The notes: a model not told the origin generated them from the letters alone. A stretch of 64,000 nt of DNA from Nitrospirillum pindoramense (GCF_007827955.1 NZ_VITR01000012.1:1-64000); one strand, 5' to 3'. Shown: positions 42,871 to 52,487, counted from the stretch's first letter. Made by a program: numbers and translations.

Positions 42871-45141
42871 TTAGAACTTCTTGCGCAGGGAGACGAACAG
42901 GGCGGTGGGCGCCCCGGCCTGCAGGGTCTGGAAGGTGCCCGTCGGGTCGCTGACGGTGTAGCCGTTGGTGCCGATGGACGACACGTAGTGACGGTCGAAC
43001 AGGTTGGTGACGTTGCCCTGGATTTCCAGGTCCCGCTGCCAGCCACCGCCCTGGAAGCGGTAGCCGAAGGTGAGATCCACCGTCATGTAGCCGGGGACCT
43101 TGCCGTCGTCGATGTAGGTGTAATAGCGCTCGCTCATGTAGTTGCCCGAGATGGCGCCGAACAGCATGCCGTTATCGAACGACAGCTCGGCCTTCACCAT
43201 GTTCTTCGGGCTGTCCACCGTGGTCTTGCCCTTGGTGGCGGCATACAGGGTGCCGTCGCCATTCAGGGTGTCATCGTCATAAGTGGACTTGTTGTAGGAG
43301 TAGGAGCCGTACAGCGACCAGTTCTTCACGAACTTCCAGGTGCCGGCCAGCTCGACACCCTTGGAGGTGACGCCGCCGACGTTGGACAGGGCCGACGGGT
43401 TGCCCTGGATGCCGGAACCGACGGTGGTGGCCAGCAGGCGGTCATGGAAGCTCACGTAATAGGCGGCGGCGACGGCCTCGAAGGTGTCGACATGGGCGCG
43501 GTAGCCCAGTTCGAAGGCGTCCGAGGTTTCGGGCTTCAGCTTGTCCTTGATGGCGTTGAAGCCGGCCTGGGTGGTCGAGAACGGACCGTCGGTGTGCGAG
43601 CTGACGAAGGCGCGGGCGTTCTTGGCATAGTCACCGAAGACTTCGCTGTTGTCGTTCAGCTGATAGTTGAAGCCGATCTGCGGCAGGAAGCCCTTGGAGG
43701 TGTCGATCGAGCCGTTGATGATGTCGCTGGCCGAGGTGTAGCGCTCGGTCTTGCTTTCGTTGTCAACCTTGATCGACTTGAAGCCGTAATTGATCTTCAG
43801 CGCGTCTAGAAGCTGCCAGGTGTCCTGCAGGTGGAACACGTAGGTCTTGGTGTTAAAGGCGTACTGCCACTGGGTGTAGAAGGGGTTGTCCTGGAACTCA
43901 TCCGCCGTGCGGCCGGGGCTGTTGATGCCCAGGCCGTAGAAGCGGCGGGCCTGGTCGAAATCATTGTTCTCGAACCACAGGCCGCCTTCGATGGTGTGGT
44001 CGGCCAGGGTGTAGGTCAGGCTGTCCACCGTGCCGATGCGCGACACCGTGTATTCGGTGGTGCGCATGGAGATGGGGGAGCCGCCGAAGGCCGCGGGGGT
44101 CGCCAGGTACGGCGTGTCCCAGGTGCCCATGCCCTTGTCATGATGGCCGTAGACCATGGCCTTCAGGGACAGGCGGTCGTTGATCGGGTATTCCAGCTTG
44201 GTGGAGCCGATGATGTCCTGACGATTGCCGGCGCCATCGTAGTAGACGTCGTCGGGCGTGCTGTAGGGGGCCGGGATGGCCTTGCCCGACTGGTAGGCGG
44301 TGGCGATGGACTTGGCCAGGGTGTAGTTGTCCGAGATGTTGTCCAGCTTGTAGCCGAACTTGCCGATCAGGGCCAAGGACAGGTCCTGGTAGTCGTTCTC
44401 GTGCCGGTCGGAATAGTTGACCATGGTGGTCAACGTGCCCTCGCCCACCGGCTGCACGAACTTGCCGTTGGCCTGCTGCTGCCACTGCTCGCCGCTGCCC
44501 TTCCACTTGTTGCCGTGCTGGTAGTCGTAGCTGAGGTAGCCACGGCCGCCGCCGTCGATCTCGCCCGATTCGATACGGCCGAAGGCGCGGACGGTGGCGT
44601 TGCTGCCGTAGGCGACGCTGGCCAGCCCACCGGCTGTCGTGGCCGGATCGACGGACGTGAACTTCAGCGTGCCGCCCAGGTTGGAGGTGGACGCCGTATC
44701 CAGGGCGCCGGTGCCCTGGGCCATCTGGGTCACGCCCAGGTTTTCGGACGAGATGGCGCGGCTGATGTGCAGGCCGTTGTCGTTGGCGTAGCTCATGTCG
44801 CCCAGCGGGATGTCATCGAGCGTGAAGCCCAGCTGGTTCTGGTTGAAGCCGCGCACGGAGATGCGCACCGCCCATTCATAGGCGCCATAGGGATCGGCGG
44901 CCTGGTAGTTCACGCCTGGCAGCTTGGCGATCACCTTGATGGGGCTGGCGCCGGGGACGGCGATCTGCATGTCCGTGGGCGTGATGGCCTGCACCTGACG
45001 GGTTTCGCCACGGCCGAACACCACGATTTCCTGGATGGTATCGGCATCCGCGGCGGCGTCCGGCGCCGTCTGCGCGAACGCGGCAGAAGAAACACTGAGG
45101 ATCAGCAGGGACACACCCGCCAACAACCGATTCTTCAACAT
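42871..45141 (-). CDS. TonB-dependent receptor paired with PhoD phosphatase
   Basis: A 756-residue outer-membrane receptor with signal peptide (LLAGVSLLILSVSSAAFAQ, cleavage about residue 24), TonB box TIQEIVVFGRGETRQVQ and a plug containing ISVRGFNQNQLGFTLDDIPLGDMSYAN. The C-terminus SLRKKF is a normal barrel end. AGGGGGAA lies six bases before the ATG. Immediately upstream, on the same strand, is a PhoD-type phosphatase gene, and a candidate Pho-box-like element sits at 45261-45278. This suggests uptake of phosphate-containing organic ligands, released or trimmed by the phosphatase. Ligand and regulation are inferred from context. Confidence 0.85.
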   Translation of the reverse strand: MLKNRLLAGVSLLILSVSSAAFAQTAPDAAADADTIQEIVVFGRGETRQVQAITPTDMQIAVPGASPIKVIAKLPGVNYQAADPYGAYEWAVRISVRGFNQNQLGFTLDDIPLGDMSYANDNGLHISRAISSENLGVTQMAQGTGALDTASTSNLGGTLKFTSVDPATTAGGLASVAYGSNATVRAFGRIESGEIDGGGRGYLSYDYQHGNKWKGSGEQWQQQANGKFVQPVGEGTLTTMVNYSDRHENDYQDLSLALIGKFGYKLDNISDNYTLAKSIATAYQSGKAIPAPYSTPDDVYYDGAGNRQDIIGSTKLEYPINDRLSLKAMVYGHHDKGMGTWDTPYLATPAAFGGSPISMRTTEYTVSRIGTVDSLTYTLADHTIEGGLWFENNDFDQARRFYGLGINSPGRTADEFQDNPFYTQWQYAFNTKTYVFHLQDTWQLLDALKINYGFKSIKVDNESKTERYTSASDIINGSIDTSKGFLPQIGFNYQLNDNSEVFGDYAKNARAFVSSHTDGPFSTTQAGFNAIKDKLKPETSDAFELGYRAHVDTFEAVAAAYYVSFHDRLLATTVGSGIQGNPSALSNVGGVTSKGVELAGTWKFVKNWSLYGSYSYNKSTYDDDTLNGDGTLYAATKGKTTVDSPKNMVKAELSFDNGMLFGAISGNYMSERYYTYIDDGKVPGYMTVDLTFGYRFQGGGWQRDLEIQGNVTNLFDRHYVSSIGTNGYTVSDPTGTFQTLQAGAPTALFVSLRKKF

Positions 45142-45260
45142 CGAATTTCCCCCTTCGATTATTTAAATGCTTCCCAATTCGATAATATACGGAAGCGGTA
45201 TCCGCCTTTTGGCAGCTGACTTGACGTGCGTGCTGCATAGCAACACGGTATGAATATTTT

Positions 45261-45278
45261 GCGACAGTGCCGTGACCG
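45261..45278 (-). promoter_or_regulatory. Candidate Pho-box-like element before TonB receptor
   Basis: On the minus strand CGGTCAC-GGCA-CTGTCGC gives two seven-base units with four bases between them, each matching CTGTCAT at five of seven positions. A third, weaker unit follows at the same spacing. It is about 120 bases upstream of the receptor start. Confidence 0.3.
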
Positions 45279-45324
45279 ATCTGTTTACTGGCAACGGTGT
45301 GACATTTCGGCACCCCGTTTCGCG

Positions 45325-47151
45325 TCAGACTGGTTGTGGCCGCTCCACGCCCGGCGCCGTCGTGGCCGGCACCCGCCAGCGGCCCAGCGTGCGGGCCTGG
45401 TAGGGCTTGGCATCGATGGTGACCGCGACTAGATCCGCCACCGCCGCCTCATGCGTCAGGGTCAGCAGGACGTAGCCCTTGGTCGTATGGTCGTTCAGCA
45501 GCACCTCGGAATTCTGCGCCTTCAGGATGTCACCGAGCTGCGGCAGGCCGAGTTCCTCGCCCGGCGAGGGGCTGGTGATGGAACTGGCGCCGAATTCCGC
45601 CGCCACGCGGGTGGTGCCGGCGGCGTCGCGCAACTCGTTCACCCAGAAGGCGTGGCTGTCGCCCGACAGCACCACGGTGTTGCCGGCGCGGCCGTCAACC
45701 ACCGCCGCCTTGATGGCGTCGTAGACCCGCTCGCGGGCCGCCGGATAACCGTCCCAGCCATCCAGGTCATAGGGGATGTCGAAGCTGGCCATATGAACGA
45801 TGGGCGCCAGCTTGGCCCGGGCCGCCTCGGGCAAGCCGCCCAGCCAACGGGCGACGCCATCGGCGCCCATGGCCTTTTCCAGTTTGGGCGCGATGGTGCG
45901 GGCCATCACCACTTCGTTGCCCAGGACCTGCCACGGGGTGCCGGCCGCGACCGACGCCTTCAGGGTGGCCGCCAGCCATTCCTCCTGCCGCACGCCCATC
46001 ATCTGGCGTTCGGGATCGGCGCAGAAGGTGCGGATGGCATCCTCATCCGGACCCAGGACATAGGGCGCGGGCGCGGAACCACCGGCCTTCACCACCGCCA
46101 TGACCTTGGCCGTCACGCTGGCATCCGTCACCCTGCGCCGGCTCTTGTCGCCCGCGACCTCGTAAACCGCCATCGGCAGGTCGCCCGGCACGCTCCATTC
46201 CAGTTGCCGGGAACGGGCCTGCAGCCGCGTCTCCACCATGACCAGGGTGGCCAGGTCACCGAACTGGAAGGCGCGCTGGATCTCCTCCGCCGCCTGGCCG
46301 ACGCGCGGCTCGCGGATGGGCATCCACTCGTAATAGGCGCGCACCGCCGCCGCCTCGCGCGTCAGGAAGGCGCCCTGCTCGGGATGATGGTTCTCCGCCC
46401 CGCCGGCCCAGGTGTCGTTGCACACCTCGTGGTCGTCCCAGACACAGATCCAGGGGGCGCGGGCATGGGCGGCCTGCAGATCGGGGTCGCGCCGGTACTG
46501 GGCATAGCGCAGGCGGTAATCGGTGAGGGTGACGATGTCGTGCGGCGGCTCGGGAATGCGGCCCAGGCGGCGGCCGTTCTCCATGCCGTAGTCATCATCC
46601 TTGGCGCCGTATTCGTAGATGTAGTCGCCCAGCTCCACCACCGCGTCCAGGCGATCCAGCTTGGCGATGTGGTCATAGGCGTTGAAATAGCCGTTGGGGT
46701 AGAGGGCGCAGGTGACGGCGGCCATCACCACGCTGTCAACGCGCCCCTGGGGCAGGGTGCGGGTGCGTCCCACGGGCGACGTCGCCGCACCGCAGGTGAA
46801 GCGGTACCAGTAATCCTGGCCGGGCTTCAGCCCATCCACGTCAACCTTGGCGGTGAAGTCGCGGGCGGACGTGGCATCCACCGTGCCGCGCCGCACCGGC
46901 CGCTGGAAGGCGGCGTCAGCCGCGACCTCCCACGCCAGGCGCACGGCGGTGGTGGCACTCGGGGCATCGGGCGTCACCCGCGTCCACAGCACCACCCGGT
47001 CGGCCAGGGGATCGCCGCTGGCGACGCCATGCCGGAAGGCCGCCCCCGCCGCCGCCCACACGGGTCGCGCGCTGAGCGCCAACGGGGCGGCGGCCCCCAG
47101 CAGCAAAAGCGACAGGGCCCGGCGGCGGCTCAGCACGGTCATCGAGGTCAT
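45325..47151 (-). CDS. PhoD-family alkaline phosphatase/phosphodiesterase, Tat-exported
   Basis: A 608-residue PhoD-type enzyme. The N-terminus SRRRALSLLLLGAAAPLALSA is a twin-arginine signal. The N-terminal PhoD domain follows with FRHGVASGDPLADRVVLWTRV. The metal-binding phosphatase core has VVELGDYIYEYG, CVWDDHEVCND and LSGDSHAFWVNEL. PhoD enzymes bind calcium and iron and release phosphate from phosphomono- and diesters in the periplasm or outside the cell. It is upstream of a TonB receptor on the same strand. A Pho-box-like sequence lies at 47214-47231. No good ribosome site precedes either the ATG at 47151 or the one at 47142. Confidence 0.88.
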   Translation of the reverse strand: MTSMTVLSRRRALSLLLLGAAAPLALSARPVWAAAGAAFRHGVASGDPLADRVVLWTRVTPDAPSATTAVRLAWEVAADAAFQRPVRRGTVDATSARDFTAKVDVDGLKPGQDYWYRFTCGAATSPVGRTRTLPQGRVDSVVMAAVTCALYPNGYFNAYDHIAKLDRLDAVVELGDYIYEYGAKDDDYGMENGRRLGRIPEPPHDIVTLTDYRLRYAQYRRDPDLQAAHARAPWICVWDDHEVCNDTWAGGAENHHPEQGAFLTREAAAVRAYYEWMPIREPRVGQAAEEIQRAFQFGDLATLVMVETRLQARSRQLEWSVPGDLPMAVYEVAGDKSRRRVTDASVTAKVMAVVKAGGSAPAPYVLGPDEDAIRTFCADPERQMMGVRQEEWLAATLKASVAAGTPWQVLGNEVVMARTIAPKLEKAMGADGVARWLGGLPEAARAKLAPIVHMASFDIPYDLDGWDGYPAARERVYDAIKAAVVDGRAGNTVVLSGDSHAFWVNELRDAAGTTRVAAEFGASSITSPSPGEELGLPQLGDILKAQNSEVLLNDHTTKGYVLLTLTHEAAVADLVAVTIDAKPYQARTLGRWRVPATTAPGVERPQPV

Positions 47152-47213
47152 CCAGAAGCGGTTAAGGAGGACCGTCGGTTACGCCATCCGCTTGAAAGAA
47201 CGACGACATATTG

Positions 47214-47231
47214 ATTAACGATTCATGACCG
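47214..47231 (-). promoter_or_regulatory. Candidate Pho-box-like element before phoD-type gene
   Basis: On the minus strand CGGTCAT-GAAT-CGTTAAT matches the two-unit pattern CTGTCAT-n4-CTGTCAT at ten of fourteen positions, the first unit at six of seven. It is 63-80 bases upstream of the phosphatase start, a suitable place for activation by a PhoB-type regulator. Confidence 0.35.
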
Positions 47232-47318
47232 CCCCACCCCGCGCGGCCAACGCTGGCGCCGGCGGCCCCGCTGGGGCACCTTAGGCGCGGGGGGCCGGAC
47301 GCCCCGGGGGGAGAGGTC

Positions 47319-48515
47319 ATGCGTATCGTTCTGCTCAAGGGCCAGTCGCAGTATGGCTCGCTTCGGCTGCATATCGACCAGCTGGCGGCGGCATTCGCCG
47401 CCATGGGGCACGAGGCCATCGTCGTCGACTTGGCGGCCCCGGACGGGGTGGCGCGGCTGAACGCCGCACTGGCCCGCCCGGTGCAGTTCTTTTACGCCCT
47501 GAACAGCATGGGGGTGGACCTGCGCGTCGGCGACCGGTCGCTGTACGACGTGGCGGACGCCCTGTTCATGACCTTGCATGTCGACCACCCGGTGCACCTG
47601 TGGTCCCGGCTGGAAACGAAGATGGATCGGCGCTTCGTCGTCAGCTTCCTGGACGAGACACATGTGAAGTTGGCGCGCGACTGCTTCCCGCCGGACCATT
47701 TCGCGGCCCTGTCCCTGATGCCGCCGGGGGCCAACACCAGCATCCCGCCGGTCATGCCGGACGAGAGGCAGCTGTTCCAGCGGTGGGAGGCCGACCGCGA
47801 CATTCCGCTGCTGTTCACCGGCACCTATCGTGGCATGCCCCAGCGCGGCTGGCGCGGCGCCGAACGCAACTTCGTCACCACCCTGTTCGATGATGCGGCG
47901 GACCTGGCGCTGAGCCAGGACACCCTGGCGCTGGAGGATGCCATCGACCAGGTGCTGGCCACGCGCGACACCTGCCTGCCGCCCGCCAGCCGCACGCAGC
48001 TGATCCAAAAGTCGCGGGAGGTCTATCAATATGTCGAGGCGTACCGCCGCCACCAGCTGCTGGTGACCCTGAACCGGGCCGGCGTGCCCCTGGTGGTTTA
48101 TGGCAAGGGGTGGGAGGATCGGCCCTTCCCCGCCTTCGACTGGCGGGGTGAAGGCAGTTTCGAGCAGACGCTGGGCCTGCTGCGGCGCACCCGGCTGGTC
48201 CTGAACAGCAACAACAACTTCGTCGCAGGCGGCCATGAGCGGGTGTTCGCGGCCCAGATCAATGGCGCGGCCGTCCTGTCGGACACCAGCCGGTATTACG
48301 ACCGGCACTATGCCGACGGGCGCGACATGCTGTTCTACCGCTGGACGGCGCTGGACACCCTGCCGGCCCGGGTGGAGGCCGCCCTGGCCGGTCCCGCCGG
48401 CCTGGCCGCCATCGCCCGCGCCGGCTTCCACCAGGCCGCGACGCACCACACCTGGGATGCGCGCGCCCGCCACATCATCGACCTGTTCGCCGCCGTCAAC
48501 ATCCTGACGCGCTGA
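47319..48515 (+). CDS. CgeB-like glycosyltransferase
   Basis: A 398-residue protein with features of the GT-B fold CgeB/Glyco_trans_1_2 group. The N-terminal strand MRIVLLKGQSQYGSLRLHIDQL is followed by a middle domain (IPLLFTGTYRGMPQRGWRGAER). A C-terminal donor-site-like segment contains LVLNSNNNFVAGGHERVFAAQINGAAVLSDTSRYY. It has no signal peptide and should be cytoplasmic. It stands alone between the two phosphoesterase/TonB groups, and a 24-base tandem repeat follows its stop by three bases. The acceptor is not known. Related proteins often act on surface glycans or glycoproteins, which would fit the glycosylation locus at 52-64 kb. Confidence 0.7.
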   Translation: MRIVLLKGQSQYGSLRLHIDQLAAAFAAMGHEAIVVDLAAPDGVARLNAALARPVQFFYALNSMGVDLRVGDRSLYDVADALFMTLHVDHPVHLWSRLETKMDRRFVVSFLDETHVKLARDCFPPDHFAALSLMPPGANTSIPPVMPDERQLFQRWEADRDIPLLFTGTYRGMPQRGWRGAERNFVTTLFDDAADLALSQDTLALEDAIDQVLATRDTCLPPASRTQLIQKSREVYQYVEAYRRHQLLVTLNRAGVPLVVYGKGWEDRPFPAFDWRGEGSFEQTLGLLRRTRLVLNSNNNFVAGGHERVFAAQINGAAVLSDTSRYYDRHYADGRDMLFYRWTALDTLPARVEAALAGPAGLAAIARAGFHQAATHHTWDARARHIIDLFAAVNILTR

Positions 48516-48518
48516 CCA

Positions 48519-48582
48519 GCACGGACAGCGGGACCACGTCCGGCACGGACAACGGGACCACGTCCGGCACGGACAGCGGGAC
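48519..48582 (+). repeat. 24-base tandem repeat after the CgeB-like gene
   Basis: A 24-base unit starting GCACGGACAGCGGGACC occurs at 48519-48542 and 48543-48566 (one change), plus 16 bases of a third copy at 48567-48582. Each unit contains GGAC and GTCC arms that could form a short stem. The array begins three bases after the stop codon. It may act as a weak terminator or only reflect replication slippage. Confidence 0.75.
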
Positions 48583-48932
48583 AAATTTCGGCCGCCGCCG
48601 CGGCACCGCGTCATAATGGCGCAGGCGGCGACCTTGTTTCGTGACACTCATTCTCAATATCCATTGATTCCTAGACCCAATCCGGCCATGAGCAAGCCGC
48701 CAGACGGATGGCACACGCCAATAAGACCCAAGTGATTCCGTGTGGCACAGCCCGGAAACGCTTGCCCGCCAGCCGGCTATTTAAATTCTAACGAAGCCGT
48801 TAATATTGAGTCGTTATCGATTATTTTCTTCTGCGTAATAATTACGAAACAACTTATCAATCAAAATTTAACGTGCACCCCCAAGGCGCCAAACCTAGTG
48901 AAGCGCAACGTTTTTCCTGGGGGAGCCGAAAA
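48583..48932. other. Upstream region of TonB receptor, partly AT-rich
   Basis: About 350 bases without a convincing gene. The first half is GC-rich and the second half (about 48780-48870) is strikingly AT-rich for this window, which suits a promoter. A Fur-like sequence lies at 48642-48656. I did not find a clear Pho box here, in contrast to the first receptor/phosphatase pair. Confidence 0.5.
48642..48656 (-). promoter_or_regulatory. Fur-box-like site
   Basis: On the minus strand TGAGAATGAGTGTCA matches TGAGAAT-n-ATTCTCA at 12 of 14 arm positions. It is about 280 bases before the TonB receptor start, so it controls that gene only if a promoter lies close by. Confidence 0.35.
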
Positions 48933-51272
48933 ATGTTCAACAAAAGCAAAAGCAGCCGCTGTTTCCATCGTCATGACTTCTGGGGCCACGACTTCCTGGG
49001 CCGCACCGTCCTGCGCCGTGCCCTGCTGGCGGGCAGCGCCGTGGGTATGGTCTGGACGGCCAGCGCCTGGGCGGCACCGGCCGACGCCAATGCCGACGCG
49101 GGCCCCGACGCAGGCGCCAGCCGCGCCACCGCCGGCACCGGTTCGGAAGGCGTGGAGGTGGATACCATCCTGATCGAGGCGGAACGCAACCGCGCGGCGG
49201 CCGAAGCGCCGGTGAAGGCGTCGCTGGACCAGAGCCAGCCGAAATCCATCATCAGTCGCCGGTATATCGAGCAGTCGACACCGGAGACGGGGGACATCAC
49301 CACCACCGTCCTGATCGCGCCCAGCATCGGCGGCATCGCGTCCAACGGCGGCGGCGTGGGTGAAACCAACAAGACCACCCTGCGCGGCTTCGCCGACGGC
49401 CAGTACAACATCACCTACGACGGTATGGCCTTCGGCGACACCAACGACCCGACCCATCACCCGGCCTCGTACTTCCCGGCGTCCACCATCGGGTCGGCCG
49501 TGGTGGATCGCGGCCCGGGGGCGGCGGGCGACCTGGGCCAGGCCAATTTCGGCGGCGCCATCCATTATTTCTCGCCCACCGTGGACGATCAGTTCGGCCT
49601 GTCGCAGAAGATCACCTTCGGCTCGTTCAACACCCAGAACTTCGTGTCCACCATCCAGACCGGCAAGCTGGACGCGCTGGGCGGCACCAAGGTCCTGCTG
49701 AATTTCGACGAGCGACAGTCGGATGGCGAGCTGAGCTTTTCCGGTGGCGACGCCCAGAACCAGTTGATCAAGATCCAGGTGCCCATCAGTGAGAAGTGGC
49801 AGGCGACGCTGTTCGCCACCCACAACCGCACGCACTTCTACCAGTCCGATGCCGGGCCGGGGGAGACATGGGCCCAGGTCGTGGCCTATGGCAAGGATTT
49901 CGCCCTGAACGACAACCCCAAGGACGAGCATTACTACAAGTACAACCAGCAGCGTAAATCCAGCGACTTCGACTACATCAACCTGAAAGGCGACCTGGGC
50001 GACGGCTACAGCATCGACAACGACGCCTACACCAATTTCTATTCCAACCAGACGGAATCGGTGAACGACGTCACCGGCCTGGTGGGCGCCGCCAACACCT
50101 CCGCCCCCGGCAACAAGAAGCTGCCCAAGACCGACATCGGTGGATACAGCAAGGGCAACCGCTATCGCGTCTTCGGCGACATCCTGCGGGGCAACAAGGA
50201 CTGGACCTTTGGCACCCTGAAGGTGGGCGGCCTGGTCGAAACCTCCAGCACCGATCGCCACAACCTGCTGCAAGACCTGACCCAGGGCATCGACGACCTG
50301 AAATATTCCAGCCTGACCAAGCCGGTGGTGGCCAACGTCTCGAACGTGAAGACGCTGGAGGACAGTTCCTGGCTGCAGTACCAGATGTTCGCCGATTTCG
50401 AGCTGCGTCCCATCGACCGGCTGACCATCACCCCGGGCGTGAAGTACGTGAACTTCGACCGCACCGTGGACGCCGCCATGGAAAACAGCGGCGTCGCCAA
50501 TTTCACGCGCGGCCCGCTGCACGGCGACAACGTCTATGACAAGACGCTGAAGTTCCTGACGGCCAATTACAAGATCACGCCGGACGTGGCGGTCTACGCC
50601 CAGTACGCCACCGGCTTCCTGATCCCGTCCCTGTCCACGCTGTACGTCAACAACCTGGACCTGAACGCCCTGAAGCCCCAGGAAACCACCAACTACCAGT
50701 TGGGCGCCGTGTGGAGCAGCAACAACGTGACCATCGACGCGGACATCTACCGCATCGACGTCACCAACCTGTCGGTGGCCGACCCCACGGGCCAGTTCTA
50801 CGTCAACGCCGGCAACGCCCGGTACAGTGGCGTGGAAGGCCAGGCGGCCTATAGCTTCGACAACGGCGTGACCTTTTTCGCCAACGGCTCGATCAACGCC
50901 GCCAAGGATCTGACGGCGCGCCAGGGCCTGACCAAGGTGCCGAAATGGACGGACGCCATCGGGCTGCTGTTCAACCAGGGCCCCTGGCAAATGTCACTGA
51001 GCCGCAAGCAGGTGGGCCGCCAGGTCGTGGCCTATAACGGCGGCACCGCCACCACCACCGCCGACGGCACCTTCCTGACGCCGGGACAGGCGTGGGAGAT
51101 TCCCGCCTACACCACCACCGATGCCTCGGTCTCCTACGACTTCGGCATGGTGCGGCTGAAGCTGGCGGCCTTCAACCTGGCCAACGACCGGGCCATCACC
51201 ACCTATGGCGGCGGCCTCTACACCTTCCAGGCCGGACGCCAGATCCAGGGCACCATCCAGGTCAAGTACTGA
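48933..51272 (+). CDS. TonB-dependent receptor paired with metallophosphoesterase
   Basis: A 779-residue receptor with an unusually long, histidine-containing N-terminal segment before the hydrophobic signal (RRALLAGSAVGMVWTASAWAAPA, about residues 33-55). The plug has STPETGDITTTVLIAPSIGGIASNG and TTLRGFADGQYNITYDGMAFGDTNDPTHHP, and the barrel ends with QGTIQVKY. ATG 48933 follows GGGGGAG by eight bases. A metallophosphoesterase starts 67 bases downstream on the same strand. Receptors with this GDTNDPTHH plug are common in sphingomonads and related alphaproteobacteria; the cargo is not established. The linked phosphoesterase suggests a phosphate ester. Confidence 0.85.
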   Translation: MFNKSKSSRCFHRHDFWGHDFLGRTVLRRALLAGSAVGMVWTASAWAAPADANADAGPDAGASRATAGTGSEGVEVDTILIEAERNRAAAEAPVKASLDQSQPKSIISRRYIEQSTPETGDITTTVLIAPSIGGIASNGGGVGETNKTTLRGFADGQYNITYDGMAFGDTNDPTHHPASYFPASTIGSAVVDRGPGAAGDLGQANFGGAIHYFSPTVDDQFGLSQKITFGSFNTQNFVSTIQTGKLDALGGTKVLLNFDERQSDGELSFSGGDAQNQLIKIQVPISEKWQATLFATHNRTHFYQSDAGPGETWAQVVAYGKDFALNDNPKDEHYYKYNQQRKSSDFDYINLKGDLGDGYSIDNDAYTNFYSNQTESVNDVTGLVGAANTSAPGNKKLPKTDIGGYSKGNRYRVFGDILRGNKDWTFGTLKVGGLVETSSTDRHNLLQDLTQGIDDLKYSSLTKPVVANVSNVKTLEDSSWLQYQMFADFELRPIDRLTITPGVKYVNFDRTVDAAMENSGVANFTRGPLHGDNVYDKTLKFLTANYKITPDVAVYAQYATGFLIPSLSTLYVNNLDLNALKPQETTNYQLGAVWSSNNVTIDADIYRIDVTNLSVADPTGQFYVNAGNARYSGVEGQAAYSFDNGVTFFANGSINAAKDLTARQGLTKVPKWTDAIGLLFNQGPWQMSLSRKQVGRQVVAYNGGTATTTADGTFLTPGQAWEIPAYTTTDASVSYDFGMVRLKLAAFNLANDRAITTYGGGLYTFQAGRQIQGTIQVKY

Positions 51273-51339
51273 TCCTACCGCCGGGCGGGGGAAAGGCACG
51301 GCAGCCCTCCCCCGCCCCTCCAACACAGGGTATCCCGCC

Positions 51340-52485
51340 ATGATCCGCCCCGCCCGCCTGCTGGCGCTCGCCGGTGTCTGCCTGCCCCTGTCCGTGGCAA
51401 ACGCGGCGCCCACCGAGGCCCCGCCCCCCGGCGACCCGGTGGTGTTCCACTTCGCCACCGTAGGTGACAGCCGGCAGGATCCGGACGACCCCCGCCTGAC
51501 CATCCATGACGCGCCCTTCCTGCAGGCGACGCGGCAACTGGCCCGCATCAACCGTGAGGTGGAGGCGGCGCACGCCCAGGCGCTGATCTTCCTGGGCGAC
51601 ATGGTCATGGGCTACAGCCCCGATCGGTCGCTGCTGGACCGCCAGTACGCCTATTGGCGCGGCATGATGGCGCCGCTGATGGAGGCCGGCACCTATGTCC
51701 TTCCCGTCGCCGGCAACCATGAGACGGAAAGCAAGGTCAAGCAGCCGAACGGCAAGACCCTGAAGCTGGCGAACCCCGCCAATGAGGATTCCTGGCGCGC
51801 CAACATGGGCGACCTGCTGCTGGACACCGCGCTGTGGCAGCGGCTGACCGGCGTGCCGGCCACGCACTGGTCGGTGGACAACGCCCCCGCCTCCGGCACC
51901 GACCGCATCACCAGCGACCAGCGCCAGTTGACCTACAGCTTCGACGCCGGCCCCGTGCACATCGCCGTCATCAACACCGACCCCAGCGGCGCCGACGGCA
52001 CCGCCCCCGTCGCCTGGCTGGAGGCCGACCTGACGGCGGCGCAGGCGCGCGGCGCCACCCATCTCTATGTCTTCGGCCACAAGATGGCTTACGGCTACGA
52101 CTTCCCCGTGGCCAAGAACGGCAAGGCGGAAAAGATGGAGAAGGAAACCGGCCTGGACGCGGGCGACGTGGGGCTGCGCGACGCCTTCTGGCAGACGGTC
52201 GAACGCCACCACGCGACGTACTTCTGCGGCCACGAGCACATCTTCCACGCCTGGCAGCCGACCAAGGCCCAGGGCGGCCAGGCCTGGCAGGTCATCATCG
52301 GGTCCGGCGGCTCCCCCCTGGCGGCGGTGAAGGCCGGCGGCACGCAGGAGGTGGACCGCCTTTTCGCCTGGGCGGAGGTCTGGGCCTATCGCAGCGGGCG
52401 CACCCATATCGCCATCCACGGCTTCGACGAGGGCGACGCGCCCAGCCGCACCCTGCAGGAGTGGGACATCCCCGCCCAGCGCTGA
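51340..52485 (+). CDS. Exported calcineurin-like metallophosphoesterase
   Basis: A 381-residue protein with a Sec signal peptide (LLALAGVCLPLSVANAAP, cleavage near residue 22). The metallophosphoesterase motifs appear in order: GDSR (with serine in place of the usual histidine-containing DxH), FLGDMV, AGNHE, and CGHEHIFHAW for GHxH. The reduced first motif may affect metal binding. It should hydrolyse phosphoesters in the periplasm. It is the partner of the TonB receptor upstream. Its TGA meets the stop of the giant TPR gene in the palindrome TGACGTCA. Confidence 0.85.
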   Translation: MIRPARLLALAGVCLPLSVANAAPTEAPPPGDPVVFHFATVGDSRQDPDDPRLTIHDAPFLQATRQLARINREVEAAHAQALIFLGDMVMGYSPDRSLLDRQYAYWRGMMAPLMEAGTYVLPVAGNHETESKVKQPNGKTLKLANPANEDSWRANMGDLLLDTALWQRLTGVPATHWSVDNAPASGTDRITSDQRQLTYSFDAGPVHIAVINTDPSGADGTAPVAWLEADLTAAQARGATHLYVFGHKMAYGYDFPVAKNGKAEKMEKETGLDAGDVGLRDAFWQTVERHHATYFCGHEHIFHAWQPTKAQGGQAWQVIIGSGGSPLAAVKAGGTQEVDRLFAWAEVWAYRSGRTHIAIHGFDEGDAPSRTLQEWDIPAQR

Positions 52486-52487
52486 CG

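Noticed and set aside
48519-48582. The 24-base repeats as a CRISPR array
   Set aside because: The units are directly adjacent with no spacers, and no cas genes are present.
48642-48656. Assigning the second receptor-phosphoesterase pair to iron control
   Set aside because: The Fur-like site is about 280 bases upstream and its match could be chance; it is listed only as a weak candidate.
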